NCBI GenBank assembly: GCA_002408465.1
Contig: DHSM01000028.1
Coordinates: forward strand, 33,158-60,266
Length of the DNA: 27,109 bases
Direction: 5' to 3'
Source: Firmicutes bacterium UBA5286
Lineage (GTDB): Bacteria; Bacillota; Proteinivoracia; UBA4975
Under the pieces are notes generated by a model. The model worked only from the letters and a program-made list of their open reading frames with translations. It did not search any database and had not been told where the DNA came from. Below are positions 1-8,454 of the stretch, in pieces; the stretch's first letter is position 1, and each line of letters begins with the position of its first letter. A program made the translations under genes and the position numbers.

Positions 1-1406
1 ATGGGCCCCCGGCGGCGTTCGGCATAAAAGTTGGTTTCAAAGATAAAACGGGCATGGATGTTCATAAAAAAGCTGACGCTGTTATCTGCCTTGGCAGCCA
101 GCAGGGCAATGCGCTCTTCCTTGCTGGCAGCATTGGCAAGGGCCGCATCGGCCACCACCAGCTCGTTAAAAGTCGAGGCTGTCTCAGCCACATTCATGGC
201 ATAGTTTTGCGCCAGCACCGGCAGATCCGTCATGACATGCTGGTGGAAGGCGTGGCCCAGCTCGTGGGCCAGGGTGGCGACATTGTCGGCAGTGCCCATA
301 AAGGTCATGAACACCCTGGTTTCCTTTGAATAGGGCAAGCTGGTGCAAAAGGCTCCCGCCCGCTTATGCCCCCGGTTTTCTGCCTCCACCCAGCGCTGCT
401 TGAAAGCGCTGGTGACGAATTCCGCCATTTTAGGGCTGACTGGCTGCAAATGCTGAACGACGAAATTAGCGGCCTCATCAAAAGTGTAGGCCTTGCTCAC
501 CTGGCCTAAGGGCGCAGAGACATCAAACCAGGTCAGCTTTTCCAGACCCAGAAGCTCTTTCTTGCGCTGTAAGTACTCAACAAATACTGCTTTACTTTCC
601 TCAATGGCACCCCACATGGCAGCCAAAGTTTCTGCCGTCATCCGGTTGTACTCCAGGGGCTCCTTGTGGAAGGACTCCCAGCTCCGATGCTTATAAAGAT
701 TCAAGCGAAAACCCGCCAGATGGTTGAGGGCACTGGCGCACAGTTCTTCTTCCTCGGCCCAAGCTGCTTCCCACTTTTCTCCTGCCTGAGAGCGCACCTC
801 TGGACTGGGGTCAGAGAAAAGATTGGAAAACTGCCCCACCGAATAATCTGTTTCTTTGCCGTTGACAGTCCAGGGAATAACCATGCGGCCGGTGATTATG
901 TTATATAGGTCGGACCAGCCGTGATAGCCGTCGATGCTCAAGTCATTTGCCAGTTTCTCCTGTATCGATGGCATCTTATCTCTGGCTTTCTGCCGGAGCT
1001 CATCCAGGGGGAAGGCGACAGGCTTAAAGGCCGGCGTTTCCAGGAGCTTAGCCCAGACGGTATCGTCCATCTGCAGCAGCCGCTCCTCCACAGAAGTCAG
1101 CACAGAACCCAAGGCCGCTGACACCTGGCGCAACTGGCCGCCCAGGAGTTTGGCCTGGGTGTCTTTGGTGTTCTGGGCGTTAAGACAGCCGATAAATGCC
1201 CCTGCCTGCCGGAGTCTGGCGGCAATATCCTGAAACTTTACGAACAGTTCATGCCACTGCTCCGGCTCATCCCCTGCAGGAATGGATTTTTCCAGACCTT
1301 CTACATCTCTTGCCACTTGTTCAATATGTTCTTTGAGCTGGGGTGATTCGCTGCCCCCCGGGAAAATAGAGTCTAAGTCCCAAATTGGATTTAAATTTTT
1401 CAACAT
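1..1406 (-). CDS. pepF: Oligoendopeptidase F (M3 family), 3' end cut by window edge
   Basis: This is a cytoplasmic zinc metallopeptidase of family M3 (PepF clade), which cleaves short peptides. The first 468 codons are present and the C-terminus lies beyond base 1. The zinc motif HELGH is at residues 381-385, in frame with the chosen start and where PepF proteins of about 600 residues usually carry it. It is followed by AFHQH, typical of the family. The third zinc ligand (a downstream Glu) should lie in the EEs/NVAETAS segment about 25 residues further on, which is visible. The start is the ATG at 1406, because GGAGG lies 7 nt upstream; an ATG two codons earlier is too close to that site. The gene is monocistronic as far as can be seen and diverges from the next lipoprotein gene. 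Family call is firm; the exact PepF clade is not determined. Confidence 0.93.
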   Translation of the reverse strand, partial: MLKNLNPIWDLDSIFPGGSESPQLKEHIEQVARDVEGLEKSIPAGDEPEQWHELFVKFQDIAARLRQAGAFIGCLNAQNTKDTQAKLLGGQLRQVSAALGSVLTSVEERLLQMDDTVWAKLLETPAFKPVAFPLDELRQKARDKMPSIQEKLANDLSIDGYHGWSDLYNIITGRMVIPWTVNGKETDYSVGQFSNLFSDPSPEVRSQAGEKWEAAWAEEEELCASALNHLAGFRLNLYKHRSWESFHKEPLEYNRMTAETLAAMWGAIEESKAVFVEYLQRKKELLGLEKLTWFDVSAPLGQVSKAYTFDEAANFVVQHLQPVSPKMAEFVTSAFKQRWVEAENRGHKRAGAFCTSLPYSKETRVFMTFMGTADNVATLAHELGHAFHQHVMTDLPVLAQNYAMNVAETASTFNELVVADAALANAASKEERIALLAAKADNSVSFFMNIHARFIFETNFYAERRRGP

Positions 1407-1521
1407 AATCATCCCTCCTGTATAGTCTTATAGTATTTCGCCACACCACATAAAATACCTGCCCGCCTCTAGGAACCTGGGTGTTTAACCTCCCTTGACT
1501 ATACCCATTTAATATGAATCA

Positions 1522-1530
1522 TGTTATAAT
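1522..1530 (+). promoter_or_regulatory. Extended -10 promoter for the lipoprotein gene
   Basis: TGTTATAAT is a perfect TATAAT with the TGN extension. It lies 33 nt upstream of the proposed ATT start at 1563. A TTGACT further upstream is 24 nt away, too far for a -35 box, so this would be an extended -10 promoter. Confidence 0.5.
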
Positions 1531-1562
1531 TTAGACACTTCGCTATGAAGGAGTGAAATCCC

Positions 1563-2954
1563 ATTAAAAAGAAGCTGACAGTTCTGGCTTGGACTCTCTT
1601 AATTCTGATGGTCTTATCCGCTTTTGGCTGCTCAAACCCATTTGCACGAAGGGAGCCGCCCCCAGAGGATGAAACCCCTGCCGGAAAAGACCCAGGGGAA
1701 GATCCCGGCGAGGATCCAGGCGGTAATTCCGGGTCAAGCGATCCTGCGGACATTAAGATGACCGCCCCGGTTACCCCAGTGCCTCAAGGGGCAGCCGCCA
1801 ATATCACCTACGCGGTAATTCGCAAAGGCGACCTGTGGTTGGGCACCGACAGCACCCACCTCTGGCGGCAGACTGACAGCGGCGATGTTGCTGAAGCAGT
1901 TTGGGCTCCTAACGGCCATGCAATTGCCTTTCTCAGAACGCCAACCCTGGATGCCGGGGTCTATAGCTTGAACACCCTTGTTCCCGGTGACACCCCTGTT
2001 CTCGTAGACCATGATGTAGTCGCAATTCCCGCCTGGCTGAATTCCAGAGGATTTCTCTGGAGCCCTGACAGCACTCAACTGGCCTATGGAGTAAATAACG
2101 GAACCGAAATCGGCGTTGCCGGACCAGGTCAAGGCAAAGGCAGCTTTTTGATAGACCTGGAGCTTGAACAGGGTCCCTACTGGCTGTCAAACGATTGCCT
2201 TGTCTACAGTTCCTCCGGCCAGCGACCCTCACTGGTTATTGTCAATACCATGGGTGACGTAATCAATACTCTGCCTGACACCTCAGGCCCCTATCCCATA
2301 AACGACGGAATCTTTGCAGTATCTGGAGAATATGATCCTGACGGCATCATGGAGTGTTTCTACTATACGGGAATTGTGCATGCCGGGATTGACGGCGCCA
2401 ATGTCCGCCAGGTATACAATGAAAATCCTGATTTCTGCCTTTTCTCCTGGAACCCTCTGGAGCCATCAAGGAACACTGATGCAAAATACTTTGCAGTCTC
2501 CAATGCAGGCTCCTTGTTCTTACAAAAATATGCAGGCCTTACCAAAGCCTATCCAGAAAAGATTGATTTGTTGACTCAGGATATTTACCTTACCTACTCG
2601 GAATTCAGCTATCCATTTTGGTTTGCCTGGGCCCCAGATGGCAACTCCCTCGCAGCCCTGCGCTTCACCCTTACCCAAGAAGGGGACTTTGGTGAACAGG
2701 AAGGAGTCTGGGACTTGGTCAGATTAGACCGGGAAGGAGATCCGGAAATGCTGTTGGCAAATATATACAGTGTCAGCGGAGATGAGCAACCAATACCCTT
2801 CCTGGCTCTGCCTTTTAACTGGTCCCCTGAGGGCCGCCAGATCAATTATCTGGTTGAGGAAAGCGACGGCGATGATTTATGGCAGATTAATCTGGCTGAC
2901 AAAACCCACGGCTTGTTTCTGGAAGACAGCGGCCTCCCCGATTACCGGCCGTAA
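1563..2954 (+). CDS. Lipoprotein with TolB/WD40-like beta-propeller repeats, probable ATT start
   Basis: A secreted, membrane-anchored protein of 463 residues. The first ATG (1608) would leave a signal peptide of only a few residues. Reading upstream in frame gives a lysine-rich start and a hydrophobic core ending in a cysteine (about residue 23), a good lipoprotein signal. That longer frame begins with ATT at 1563, and AAGGAG lies 9 nt before it. After the cysteine come an acidic Pro/Gly linker (repeated DPGE) and then repeated segments of the type W-x-P-[DNE]-G/S (WAPNGHAIAFL, WSPDSTQLAYG, WAPDGNSLAAL, WSPEGRQINYL), characteristic of TolB/PD40 propellers. The ligand is unknown. It converges with another lipoprotein gene that has a similar linker. 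The family call is firm; the ATT start is an inference from the ribosome site and signal peptide. Confidence 0.8.
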   Translation: MKKKLTVLAWTLLILMVLSAFGCSNPFARREPPPEDETPAGKDPGEDPGEDPGGNSGSSDPADIKMTAPVTPVPQGAAANITYAVIRKGDLWLGTDSTHLWRQTDSGDVAEAVWAPNGHAIAFLRTPTLDAGVYSLNTLVPGDTPVLVDHDVVAIPAWLNSRGFLWSPDSTQLAYGVNNGTEIGVAGPGQGKGSFLIDLELEQGPYWLSNDCLVYSSSGQRPSLVIVNTMGDVINTLPDTSGPYPINDGIFAVSGEYDPDGIMECFYYTGIVHAGIDGANVRQVYNENPDFCLFSWNPLEPSRNTDAKYFAVSNAGSLFLQKYAGLTKAYPEKIDLLTQDIYLTYSEFSYPFWFAWAPDGNSLAALRFTLTQEGDFGEQEGVWDLVRLDREGDPEMLLANIYSVSGDEQPIPFLALPFNWSPEGRQINYLVEESDGDDLWQINLADKTHGLFLEDSGLPDYRP

Positions 2955-2972
2955 ATTCCCTAAAAAGCAATA

Positions 2973-3003
2973 AAAAACCGTGCCTGCCGGCACGGTTTTT
3001 TTT
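2973..3003. terminator. Bidirectional intrinsic terminator between convergent lipoprotein genes
   Basis: An 8-bp perfect stem (ACCGTGCC/GGCACGGT, loop TGCC) at 2977-2996 is flanked by an A run on the left and a T run on the right, so it can serve both strands. It touches the stop codon of the minus-strand gene. Confidence 0.92.
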
Positions 3004-3790
3004 ACCTGGGATTTAAGTGGGTGATACGCAGTTCTAACAGCTGGTTGGCGCCTTTAATGGTATTCCTGATCAGGGCGAAGTATAAATCCCCATCCTGATG
3101 GAACCCGTAATGGTTGACCACTGTGGTCCAAAGACTGGCAAAGGAATACACATCCAGACTTCCCAGCTCTGTGCTTTCACTTGAGGTCTCTTCAAGTTTA
3201 TACGCAGAAGTATCAATGGTGCCATCGGTCGCAAGGGTCATCTGGGTAAGTTTAACCAAATTTACATAGATCATCAATAACATTCCCAAGGGATTGCCCC
3301 AGGGTTCAGCTTCTTCGCCGTCTATCTCCAGCTTCAAGCATTCCCAGTCACTGTCAAACCAGATCCTTGTCTCTTCAGTGCTGCCTTCGACTTTGGTTAG
3401 GAGGATGACCTCAGCATCCACCCCGTCAACTTCCTCAATTCCCTCGGAAACATAATGCATTGACCAGGTAGATTCTTCGCCGTCTTCTCGGACTTCTTTG
3501 TAGCTAAAGCCAAATTCCGCAAAGGTGTTCAAGATATCTTTCCAGTCTGCGGGATAAAAGATATTCCCTTCTACCACTACATCGCCGTCCGTAGGCTCCT
3601 CAACATCGGGGTCCTCACCATCGGGGTCCTCACCATCAGGATCCTTGCCATCAGGATCCTTGCCATCAGGATCCTCACTTGGAATTAAATCCTCAAGATC
3701 GCCAGGAATAAACTTTTTAATAAGCCCGCAACCAGACAAGGTGGCAACTAAAAATACCATGAGCAGCAGCAATGCCACATATTTTTTCAC
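3002..3790 (-). CDS. Hypothetical lipoprotein with a DPDG[KE] tandem-repeat linker
   Basis: 262 residues. The N-terminus has two lysines, a hydrophobic core and the lipobox LSGC (Cys at about residue 21), so it should be lipid-anchored on the outer face of the membrane. A linker of five copies of the 5-residue unit DPDGK/DPDGE follows, then a globular domain of about 200 residues that I do not recognise. That domain is rich in acidic residues and beta-type segments. The start is GTG (3790), preceded by AGAAGG at good spacing. The gene is monocistronic, bounded by terminators on both sides, and converges with the TolB-like lipoprotein. No enzymatic motif is seen, so no function is assigned. 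Confidence 0.82.
   Translation of the reverse strand: MKKYVALLLLMVFLVATLSGCGLIKKFIPGDLEDLIPSEDPDGKDPDGKDPDGEDPDGEDPDVEEPTDGDVVVEGNIFYPADWKDILNTFAEFGFSYKEVREDGEESTWSMHYVSEGIEEVDGVDAEVILLTKVEGSTEETRIWFDSDWECLKLEIDGEEAEPWGNPLGMLLMIYVNLVKLTQMTLATDGTIDTSAYKLEETSSESTELGSLDVYSFASLWTTVVNHYGFHQDGDLYFALIRNTIKGANQLLELRITHLNPR
3605..3679. repeat. Five tandem 15-bp units encoding the lipoprotein linker
   Basis: Two identical copies of atcggggtcctcacc are followed by two identical copies of atcaggatccttgcc and one variant. The paired identity suggests recent expansion by slippage or unequal exchange. Each unit keeps the reading frame (5 codons), so copy number can change the linker length only. Confidence 0.9.
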
Positions 3791-3952
3791 AAGTAACCCT
3801 TCTTTCCGTGGATTTCTCCATACCTAAATGGAGTACTAACTTATTCTAATACCAGTTAAGAAAGAAGTCCTTGCTGTAATTGACACTTTCTTTTCAGATA
3901 TTGCGGATTTGACCCGGACAATCCTTTACACCCTGCGCAATCAGGGTAGCGA

Positions 3953-3983
3953 AAAAGGCGGGGATTAATACTTCCCGCCTTTT
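3953..3983. terminator. Intrinsic terminator downstream of the ABC exporter gene
   Basis: A 10-bp stem AAAAGGCGGG/CCCGCCTTTT closes a loop of about 11 nt. On the minus strand it lies just after the exporter stop codon (4011) and ends in a T run. The plus strand also has T residues, so it may act in both directions. Confidence 0.85.
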
Positions 3984-4010
3984 CTTATATACTAAAAGCC
4001 AATAAACGGC

Positions 4011-5759
4011 TTAGCCAGCAAGGTCAGGGGCTGCGCTCTGGGCCCGGCAGAGCTTGCTGTACAGTCCGCCATTTTGCAAAAGTAATTCATGGGTGCCCTG
4101 CTCCAGGATCTCCCCGTCTTTGAGGACAATGATTTGATCGGCATCCTGGATAGTGGACAGGCGGTGGGCGATGACCACTGCAGTCTTGTTTGCCTTGAGT
4201 TTGCTCAGGGCCTCCTGAATCAGGCGCTCAGTCTGGGTGTCAACTGCCGAGGTGGCTTCATCAAGAATGAGAATGGGAGCATCTTTGAGAATCGCCCGGG
4301 CAATGGATATCCTCTGCTTCTGCCCCCCAGACAGCTTGACTCCCCTCTCGCCGATCCGAGTGTCATAGCCCTGTTCCAGGGACCCAATGAATTCGTGGGC
4401 ATTGGCTGCTTTGCTGGCGGCAATCATTTCTTCTTCCGAGGCCTCTGGGGATCCATAGAGGATATTTTCTCTGACGGTACCGTTAAAGAGGAATATATCC
4501 TGGGAGACCAAGCTGATTTGCCCCCGCAGGCTGGCCAGGGCCTGATCGCGGATATCCACTCCGTCCACAAGGATTTCCCCGGCAGTAGAATCGTAGAAAC
4601 GGGGAATGAGGCTGGCGATAGTGGTCTTGCCCACACCGGTGGCCCCCACCAGAGCCAGGGTCTCCCCGGGGCTGACCTTAAAGGAAATATCTTTGAGGAC
4701 AGGAATGTTGTCCACATAAGAAAAGCAGACATTGCGAAATTCTACAGCCCCAGACACTTTAGCCAAGATAATTGGCTCTGGAATCTCCTGTATCTCCGGC
4801 TCCCGGTTAATAATCTCCAGCACCCGCTCGGCGCTGGCTAGAGCCTGCTGCAGCCCTTCGTTGATCTGACCGAGAGCTGTGATAGGCTGATAGAAAATAT
4901 TCAGGTAGAGCAGAAAAGCCACCAGGTCCTCCAGGGGCAAAGCGCCTGTGAGGGCCAGACGGCCCCCAAAGAAGATGACAATTACCGTCCCCAGGCTGGA
5001 GACAAATTCTATGCCAGGATGAAAGGCATTGGTCACTTTCAGGGCCCGCAAAATCGCCTTGGTCTGAGCCTTGAGGGAATGCCCTGTCCGCTTGCTTTCA
5101 TATTCTTCTTGGGTAAAGGCCTTAATTTCCTTGATGCCACTAAGATTGTCCTGAAGGATGGCGTTCAGCTCCCCCACTTTTTCCTGATTCTTGCGAAACA
5201 GGGGCCGGGATATCTTGCTGAAGCGGATTACCAGCCAGGCCAGCAGGGGCACAGGAATCAAAGTATATAGGGCCAGGGCGGGGCTCATGGAAAACAAAAT
5301 GACAAAAACCCCGATTAACATAATGCCGTTGACCACCACTGTGGGGATGGCGTGGGCAAAAAGAATTTCAAAATTACGGGTATCGTTGAGAACCCGGGAC
5401 ATCAATTCCCCGGTAGGCTTATCGCTGAAATACCGCAAAGACATTCTTTGCACCCGGTCATACATATGCTGGCGGATTTCTTTGACCATATTCCAGGCGG
5501 CATAATGGGAGATGTAATCGGTGCCAAACTTGGTTACGGCCCTAATTGTATAAATTGCCACCACCAGCAGGGCGAGCAAGGTGACCTGGCGAAAATCCCC
5601 CTGCCCCTGAACGTCGATGGTTATCGTCTGGATTAAATTGCGAATGGCCCAGGGGCCAGCTAAACTGGCGGCAGTGACAAAAATCATACATACTGTCGCC
5701 AGCACTATCCACCATTTATACGGTTTTGCAAAGGGCACTAAGGCTTTAATTTCTTTCAT
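4011..5759 (-). CDS. ABC exporter, fused permease and ATPase (MsbA/BmrA type)
   Basis: A half-transporter of 582 residues, expected to work as a homodimer in the membrane. An N-terminal exporter domain with six predicted membrane segments (about 15-300) precedes a complete ATPase: Walker A GATGVGKT (372-379), signature LSGGQ (476-480), Walker B ILILDE (496-501), SAVD D-loop and the switch histidine in IAHRLSTI (532). The start is the ATG at 5759, not the in-frame one 15 nt upstream. GGGAGG sits just before it inside the marR end, and the marR stop and this ATG overlap as TAATG, so the two are translationally coupled. A MarR partner suggests induction by a toxic compound and a drug-efflux role; the substrate is inferred only from this context. 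Lipid or peptide export is possible. Confidence 0.93.
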   Translation of the reverse strand: MKEIKALVPFAKPYKWWIVLATVCMIFVTAASLAGPWAIRNLIQTITIDVQGQGDFRQVTLLALLVVAIYTIRAVTKFGTDYISHYAAWNMVKEIRQHMYDRVQRMSLRYFSDKPTGELMSRVLNDTRNFEILFAHAIPTVVVNGIMLIGVFVILFSMSPALALYTLIPVPLLAWLVIRFSKISRPLFRKNQEKVGELNAILQDNLSGIKEIKAFTQEEYESKRTGHSLKAQTKAILRALKVTNAFHPGIEFVSSLGTVIVIFFGGRLALTGALPLEDLVAFLLYLNIFYQPITALGQINEGLQQALASAERVLEIINREPEIQEIPEPIILAKVSGAVEFRNVCFSYVDNIPVLKDISFKVSPGETLALVGATGVGKTTIASLIPRFYDSTAGEILVDGVDIRDQALASLRGQISLVSQDIFLFNGTVRENILYGSPEASEEEMIAASKAANAHEFIGSLEQGYDTRIGERGVKLSGGQKQRISIARAILKDAPILILDEATSAVDTQTERLIQEALSKLKANKTAVVIAHRLSTIQDADQIIVLKDGEILEQGTHELLLQNGGLYSKLCRAQSAAPDLAG

Positions 5760-6193
5760 TAATTTTCCTCCCACGGGTCCTCTCCCAGCAATTTGCCAAG
5801 CAGGTCGCCCATGGTTTTCAGCTCAGCATCACTTAACCGCCCCATGCGTTCCTCAATATTTCTCCTGTGCTGGGGCTGGACTTCTGCAAGGAGCTTCTTC
5901 CCCTCTTCCGTAAGCTTAATCAGCCAGACCCGGCGATCCTCTTTGGAATGCTCCCGATAGACCCAGCCGCTCTCACTCATCCTGTCCACGAGGCCGGTCA
6001 TGTTGCTGGCATTGCACTGCAGCACCCGGGCCAGCTCATTGGCAGGCAGGCCCTGCTCGCCAATATGAAAAAGGGCATGAAACTGAGGCCAGGTTATTCC
6101 GTGCTTCTCAATCTTTTTCCGTAGCTCAGCCTTCAGGCGAAAGGAAGTCCTTCTTAACAGCCAGTAGACATCCCTGTGTAAACTATCTCCCAC
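5759..6193 (-). CDS. MarR-family transcriptional regulator
   Basis: A winged-helix regulator of 144 residues. The recognisable core is WPQFHALFHIGEQGLPANELARVL, then the NMTGLVDRM recognition helix and the wing DRRVWLIKLTEEG, all typical of MarR. It is the first gene of an operon with the ABC exporter and overlaps it by one base. I chose the GTG at 6193, because GGAGG precedes it by about 7 nt. The longer frame begins with TTG at 6208 and has that same GGAGG inside it. The promoter carries an inverted repeat just upstream of this start, so autoregulation is likely, with ligand release turning on the exporter. Family call firm, ligand unknown. Confidence 0.92.
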   Translation of the reverse strand: MGDSLHRDVYWLLRRTSFRLKAELRKKIEKHGITWPQFHALFHIGEQGLPANELARVLQCNASNMTGLVDRMSESGWVYREHSKEDRRVWLIKLTEEGKKLLAEVQPQHRRNIEERMGRLSDAELKTMGDLLGKLLGEDPWEEN

Positions 6194-6207
6194 TTTATTC
6201 TCCTCCA

Positions 6208-6256
6208 AACTAAATAGTTCATATATTGATTATATAGCAACGAAGCATCCTGTCAA
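6208..6256 (-). promoter_or_regulatory. marR-exporter promoter with inverted-repeat operator
   Basis: On the minus strand TTGACA (6251-6256), a 16-nt spacer and TATAAT (6229-6234) form a near-consensus promoter. Downstream of the -10, AACTA-TT-TAGTT (6208-6219) is a perfect inverted repeat next to the ribosome site. A repressor bound there would block transcription start or early elongation, as is usual for MarR self-control. Confidence 0.8.
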
Positions 6257-6358
6257 TAATATCAGAGCATCTTCCTCATATTACCAAAGGGTCCAATGGG
6301 GACATTTTTTTTGGCCGATTTTGCTTTGGCTGCCCGGTAACTTATTTTTTTCAGTAGC

Positions 6359-6387
6359 TTGCATTATACTATAGCATAATGTATAAT
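6359..6387 (+). promoter_or_regulatory. padR operon promoter with overlapping inverted repeat
   Basis: TTGCAT (6359-6364), 17 nt, TATAAT (6382-6387). The 7-bp arms ATTATAC (6363-6369) and GTATAAT (6381-6387) are exact inverted repeats covering both promoter boxes, a plausible binding site for the PadR protein encoded 34 nt downstream. Confidence 0.75.
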
Positions 6388-6420
6388 ATCTGCAGTTGCA
6401 TAAACTGAAAGGAAATGCCG

Positions 6421-6741
6421 ATGAACATTCAATTTAAAAAAGGAGTACTTGAGCTATGTGTCTTATCACTGCTAACCAAACGGGATTTTTACGGTTATGA
6501 GTTGGTAGAGTATATATCCCAACATATAGATATCTCTGATGGGACTATTTATCCTCTGCTCAGGAGATTTAGAGCCGACGGATATGTAACTACCTACTTA
6601 CAAGAATCCCAAGAAGGACCGCCACGAAAGTATTACAAAATTAAAGAAGACGGCAGGCAGGCATTTAAGGAATTGCTGGAGGAATGGGAAGAATTCACTG
6701 CCAGGGTGAATGAAATCATTAGGGGGGATTTAAATGAATAG
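6421..6741 (+). CDS. PadR-family transcriptional regulator
   Basis: 106 residues, a short PadR subfamily protein. The winged helix is clear: GVLELCVLSLL, FYGYELV, DGTIYPLLRRF (recognition helix) and the wing GPPRKYYKI, followed by a C-terminal dimerisation helix. The start chosen is the ATG at 6421, with AAGG 8 nt upstream; the ATG at 6415 is only 2 nt from that site. It overlaps the DUF1700 gene by 8 bases. This gene order (PadR, DUF1700, DUF4097) recurs in Firmicutes as an envelope-stress-like module, and PadR probably represses its own operon through the inverted repeat in the promoter. The signal is unknown. Confidence 0.93.
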   Translation: MNIQFKKGVLELCVLSLLTKRDFYGYELVEYISQHIDISDGTIYPLLRRFRADGYVTTYLQESQEGPPRKYYKIKEDGRQAFKELLEEWEEFTARVNEIIRGDLNE

Positions 6742-7300
6742 GGAAGAATTTTTTGAACAGTTGCGTGAGGGGCTATCTGGATTGCCTGAAAGCGAAATAG
6801 CGGATATTCTATATGATTACAATGAGCATTTTGAAATCGGCTCTTCCAAAGGAAAAACTCAAGAAGAAATAGCCTTGGAACTTGGCAACCCCCAAACTAT
6901 AGCGAAATCCTATAGAGTCAACGCTAAAATAACTAAAGCGGAAAAAAACCCATCTCCCTCAAATCTTATCAAGGCGTTGCTAGCGGCGATGACATTAGGT
7001 TTTTTCAATTTGATTTTCGTTCTCGGGCCATTTCTTGGTGTAATCGGCTTGCTCTTTGGTTTGTATGGGATCTCTATTGGTTTTGTTGCAGGCGGGATGG
7101 GCTCTATACTTAGCACACTTGCAGCTCCATTTTTTTCCGGCATACATATTGGAGTACATCCTATTACTTCTATAAGTATAGGGACTGGCTTAACTGCTCT
7201 AGGAGTATTGCTGTTAATTGGCAGTTTTTATTTAACTAAATTCTTATACCAACTTACGCTTAAATACTTAAGATGGAATTTGGATGTTATCACCAAATAG
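6734..7300 (+). CDS. DUF1700/HAAS-domain membrane protein
   Basis: 188 residues. The N-terminal 60 residues match the HAAS helical domain pattern (EEFFEQLREGLSGLPESEIADILYDY, then GKTQEEIALELGNPQ), a cytosolic domain found next to PadR regulators. About four hydrophobic segments follow (from residue 75 on), so the C-terminal half is in the membrane. It overlaps padR by 8 bases and lies 12 nt before the DUF4097 gene. HAAS domains are thought to link PadR-type regulators to membrane components; that link is family knowledge, not visible in the sequence. Confidence 0.9.
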   Translation: MNREEFFEQLREGLSGLPESEIADILYDYNEHFEIGSSKGKTQEEIALELGNPQTIAKSYRVNAKITKAEKNPSPSNLIKALLAAMTLGFFNLIFVLGPFLGVIGLLFGLYGISIGFVAGGMGSILSTLAAPFFSGIHIGVHPITSISIGTGLTALGVLLLIGSFYLTKFLYQLTLKYLRWNLDVITK

Positions 7301-7312
7301 GAGGAAAGAGCA

Positions 7313-8338
7313 ATGAAAAAAACAGTCCTCATTTTAGTTGGCATAATGCTAGTGTCTTTTGGAATTGGCTTTATCTCTTTAATTCACTATGGCATCAAAT
7401 TTAATGACAATGGAGTAGGCCGAGGAATAAACATATTTTCGAATGATGCTTCTGTCCAGATTGGTCCGGGCGGAATCTTTATTCAAGATGGTGATGATCT
7501 TGTCAACATTGGTCCGGGCGGAATTAAGATTCATGATGGCAGTAGTTCAATAAATATTGGCCCCGGTCTTAGTTTCCTATTTAGCGGGAAGCAACCGGGG
7601 GAATTAATCGAAGAAACCGTCAATGAGCAGGAAATTGTTGATTTGGTAGATGTAAAAATTATTAAGATTACTTCTTCCTTTGTGGATGTGAATCTGATTC
7701 CAGAAAAACGTGATGACCTGAGGATTCACTATAACGGTTATATTAGGGCCAGTGATATTCCAAAACTAACAGTTGAAAAAACAGCTGGCACCCTTTCCAT
7801 ATCCCTTGCCCAGAAGAATTCCAACAGCAATGTGAATTCCAAGGCAAAACTGGATTTATACATTCCCGATGGATATAAAGATGCAATCAAGGCCAGCACT
7901 TCTTCTGGGGACATAACATTATCCGATCTGGCACTTACCGATGTAAGCTTTTCTGCCAGTTCCGGTGACATTACAATCGCAGCCAGCAATATCAAGACAT
8001 TGGCTGCCAAAAGCTCTTCCGGCGATATAATTGTGCAGGACTTTAGTGGAGATTTTAACGGGAAATCAAGCTCCGGAAAAATTAAATTGCACTTTGCGCA
8101 ATTCGCCAACAATATCAACGCGGCCGCCAGTTCAGGAGATATTGAAATTCAATTGCCCGCTGTGGCGGAATTTAACTTAAATTCAAATACTTCCTCCGGG
8201 AATATAGCTGTAGAGTTTCCAATTACGGTTTCCCAAAATACCAAAAACAGCTTGTCAGGAAGAGTAGGCGACAGCCAGCATACTATTAACATTAATACCA
8301 GTTCAGGCAACATAAAGATTAAAATGAGCAACAACTAG
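7313..8338 (+). CDS. DUF4097 beta-repeat surface protein
   Basis: 341 residues. It begins with a single hydrophobic segment (about residues 4-26), which serves as a signal anchor, so the rest should be outside the cell. Two repeat systems follow. Three copies of a unit with IGPGG[IL] and a following [QH]DG occupy about residues 50-90. Seven copies of SSG[DNK]I-x-[LIV] run from about residue 195 to the end and form the DUF4097 right-handed beta structure. AGGAGG lies 8 nt before the ATG. It is the last gene of the PadR operon and probably the surface-exposed sensor or effector. In related operons DUF4097 proteins respond to envelope stress; no enzymatic activity is claimed. Confidence 0.9.
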   Translation: MKKTVLILVGIMLVSFGIGFISLIHYGIKFNDNGVGRGINIFSNDASVQIGPGGIFIQDGDDLVNIGPGGIKIHDGSSSINIGPGLSFLFSGKQPGELIEETVNEQEIVDLVDVKIIKITSSFVDVNLIPEKRDDLRIHYNGYIRASDIPKLTVEKTAGTLSISLAQKNSNSNVNSKAKLDLYIPDGYKDAIKASTSSGDITLSDLALTDVSFSASSGDITIAASNIKTLAAKSSSGDIIVQDFSGDFNGKSSSGKIKLHFAQFANNINAAASSGDIEIQLPAVAEFNLNSNTSSGNIAVEFPITVSQNTKNSLSGRVGDSQHTININTSSGNIKIKMSNN

Positions 8339-8454
8339 GGATCGAGACAGTCTTCACAACTAGTTAATATTAAGCTTACATTCAGCGCCCTTATTCATCC
8401 TTTTCCCGGGACAAAGAGAAACGTCCCCTATTGTCCCACCGGCACGAAATTAGA

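Noticed and set aside
4089..4841. Long plus-strand open frame (250 codons) inside the ABC exporter
   Set aside because: It lies entirely opposite the ATPase domain, which carries all motifs on the minus strand; no recognisable protein or ribosome site.
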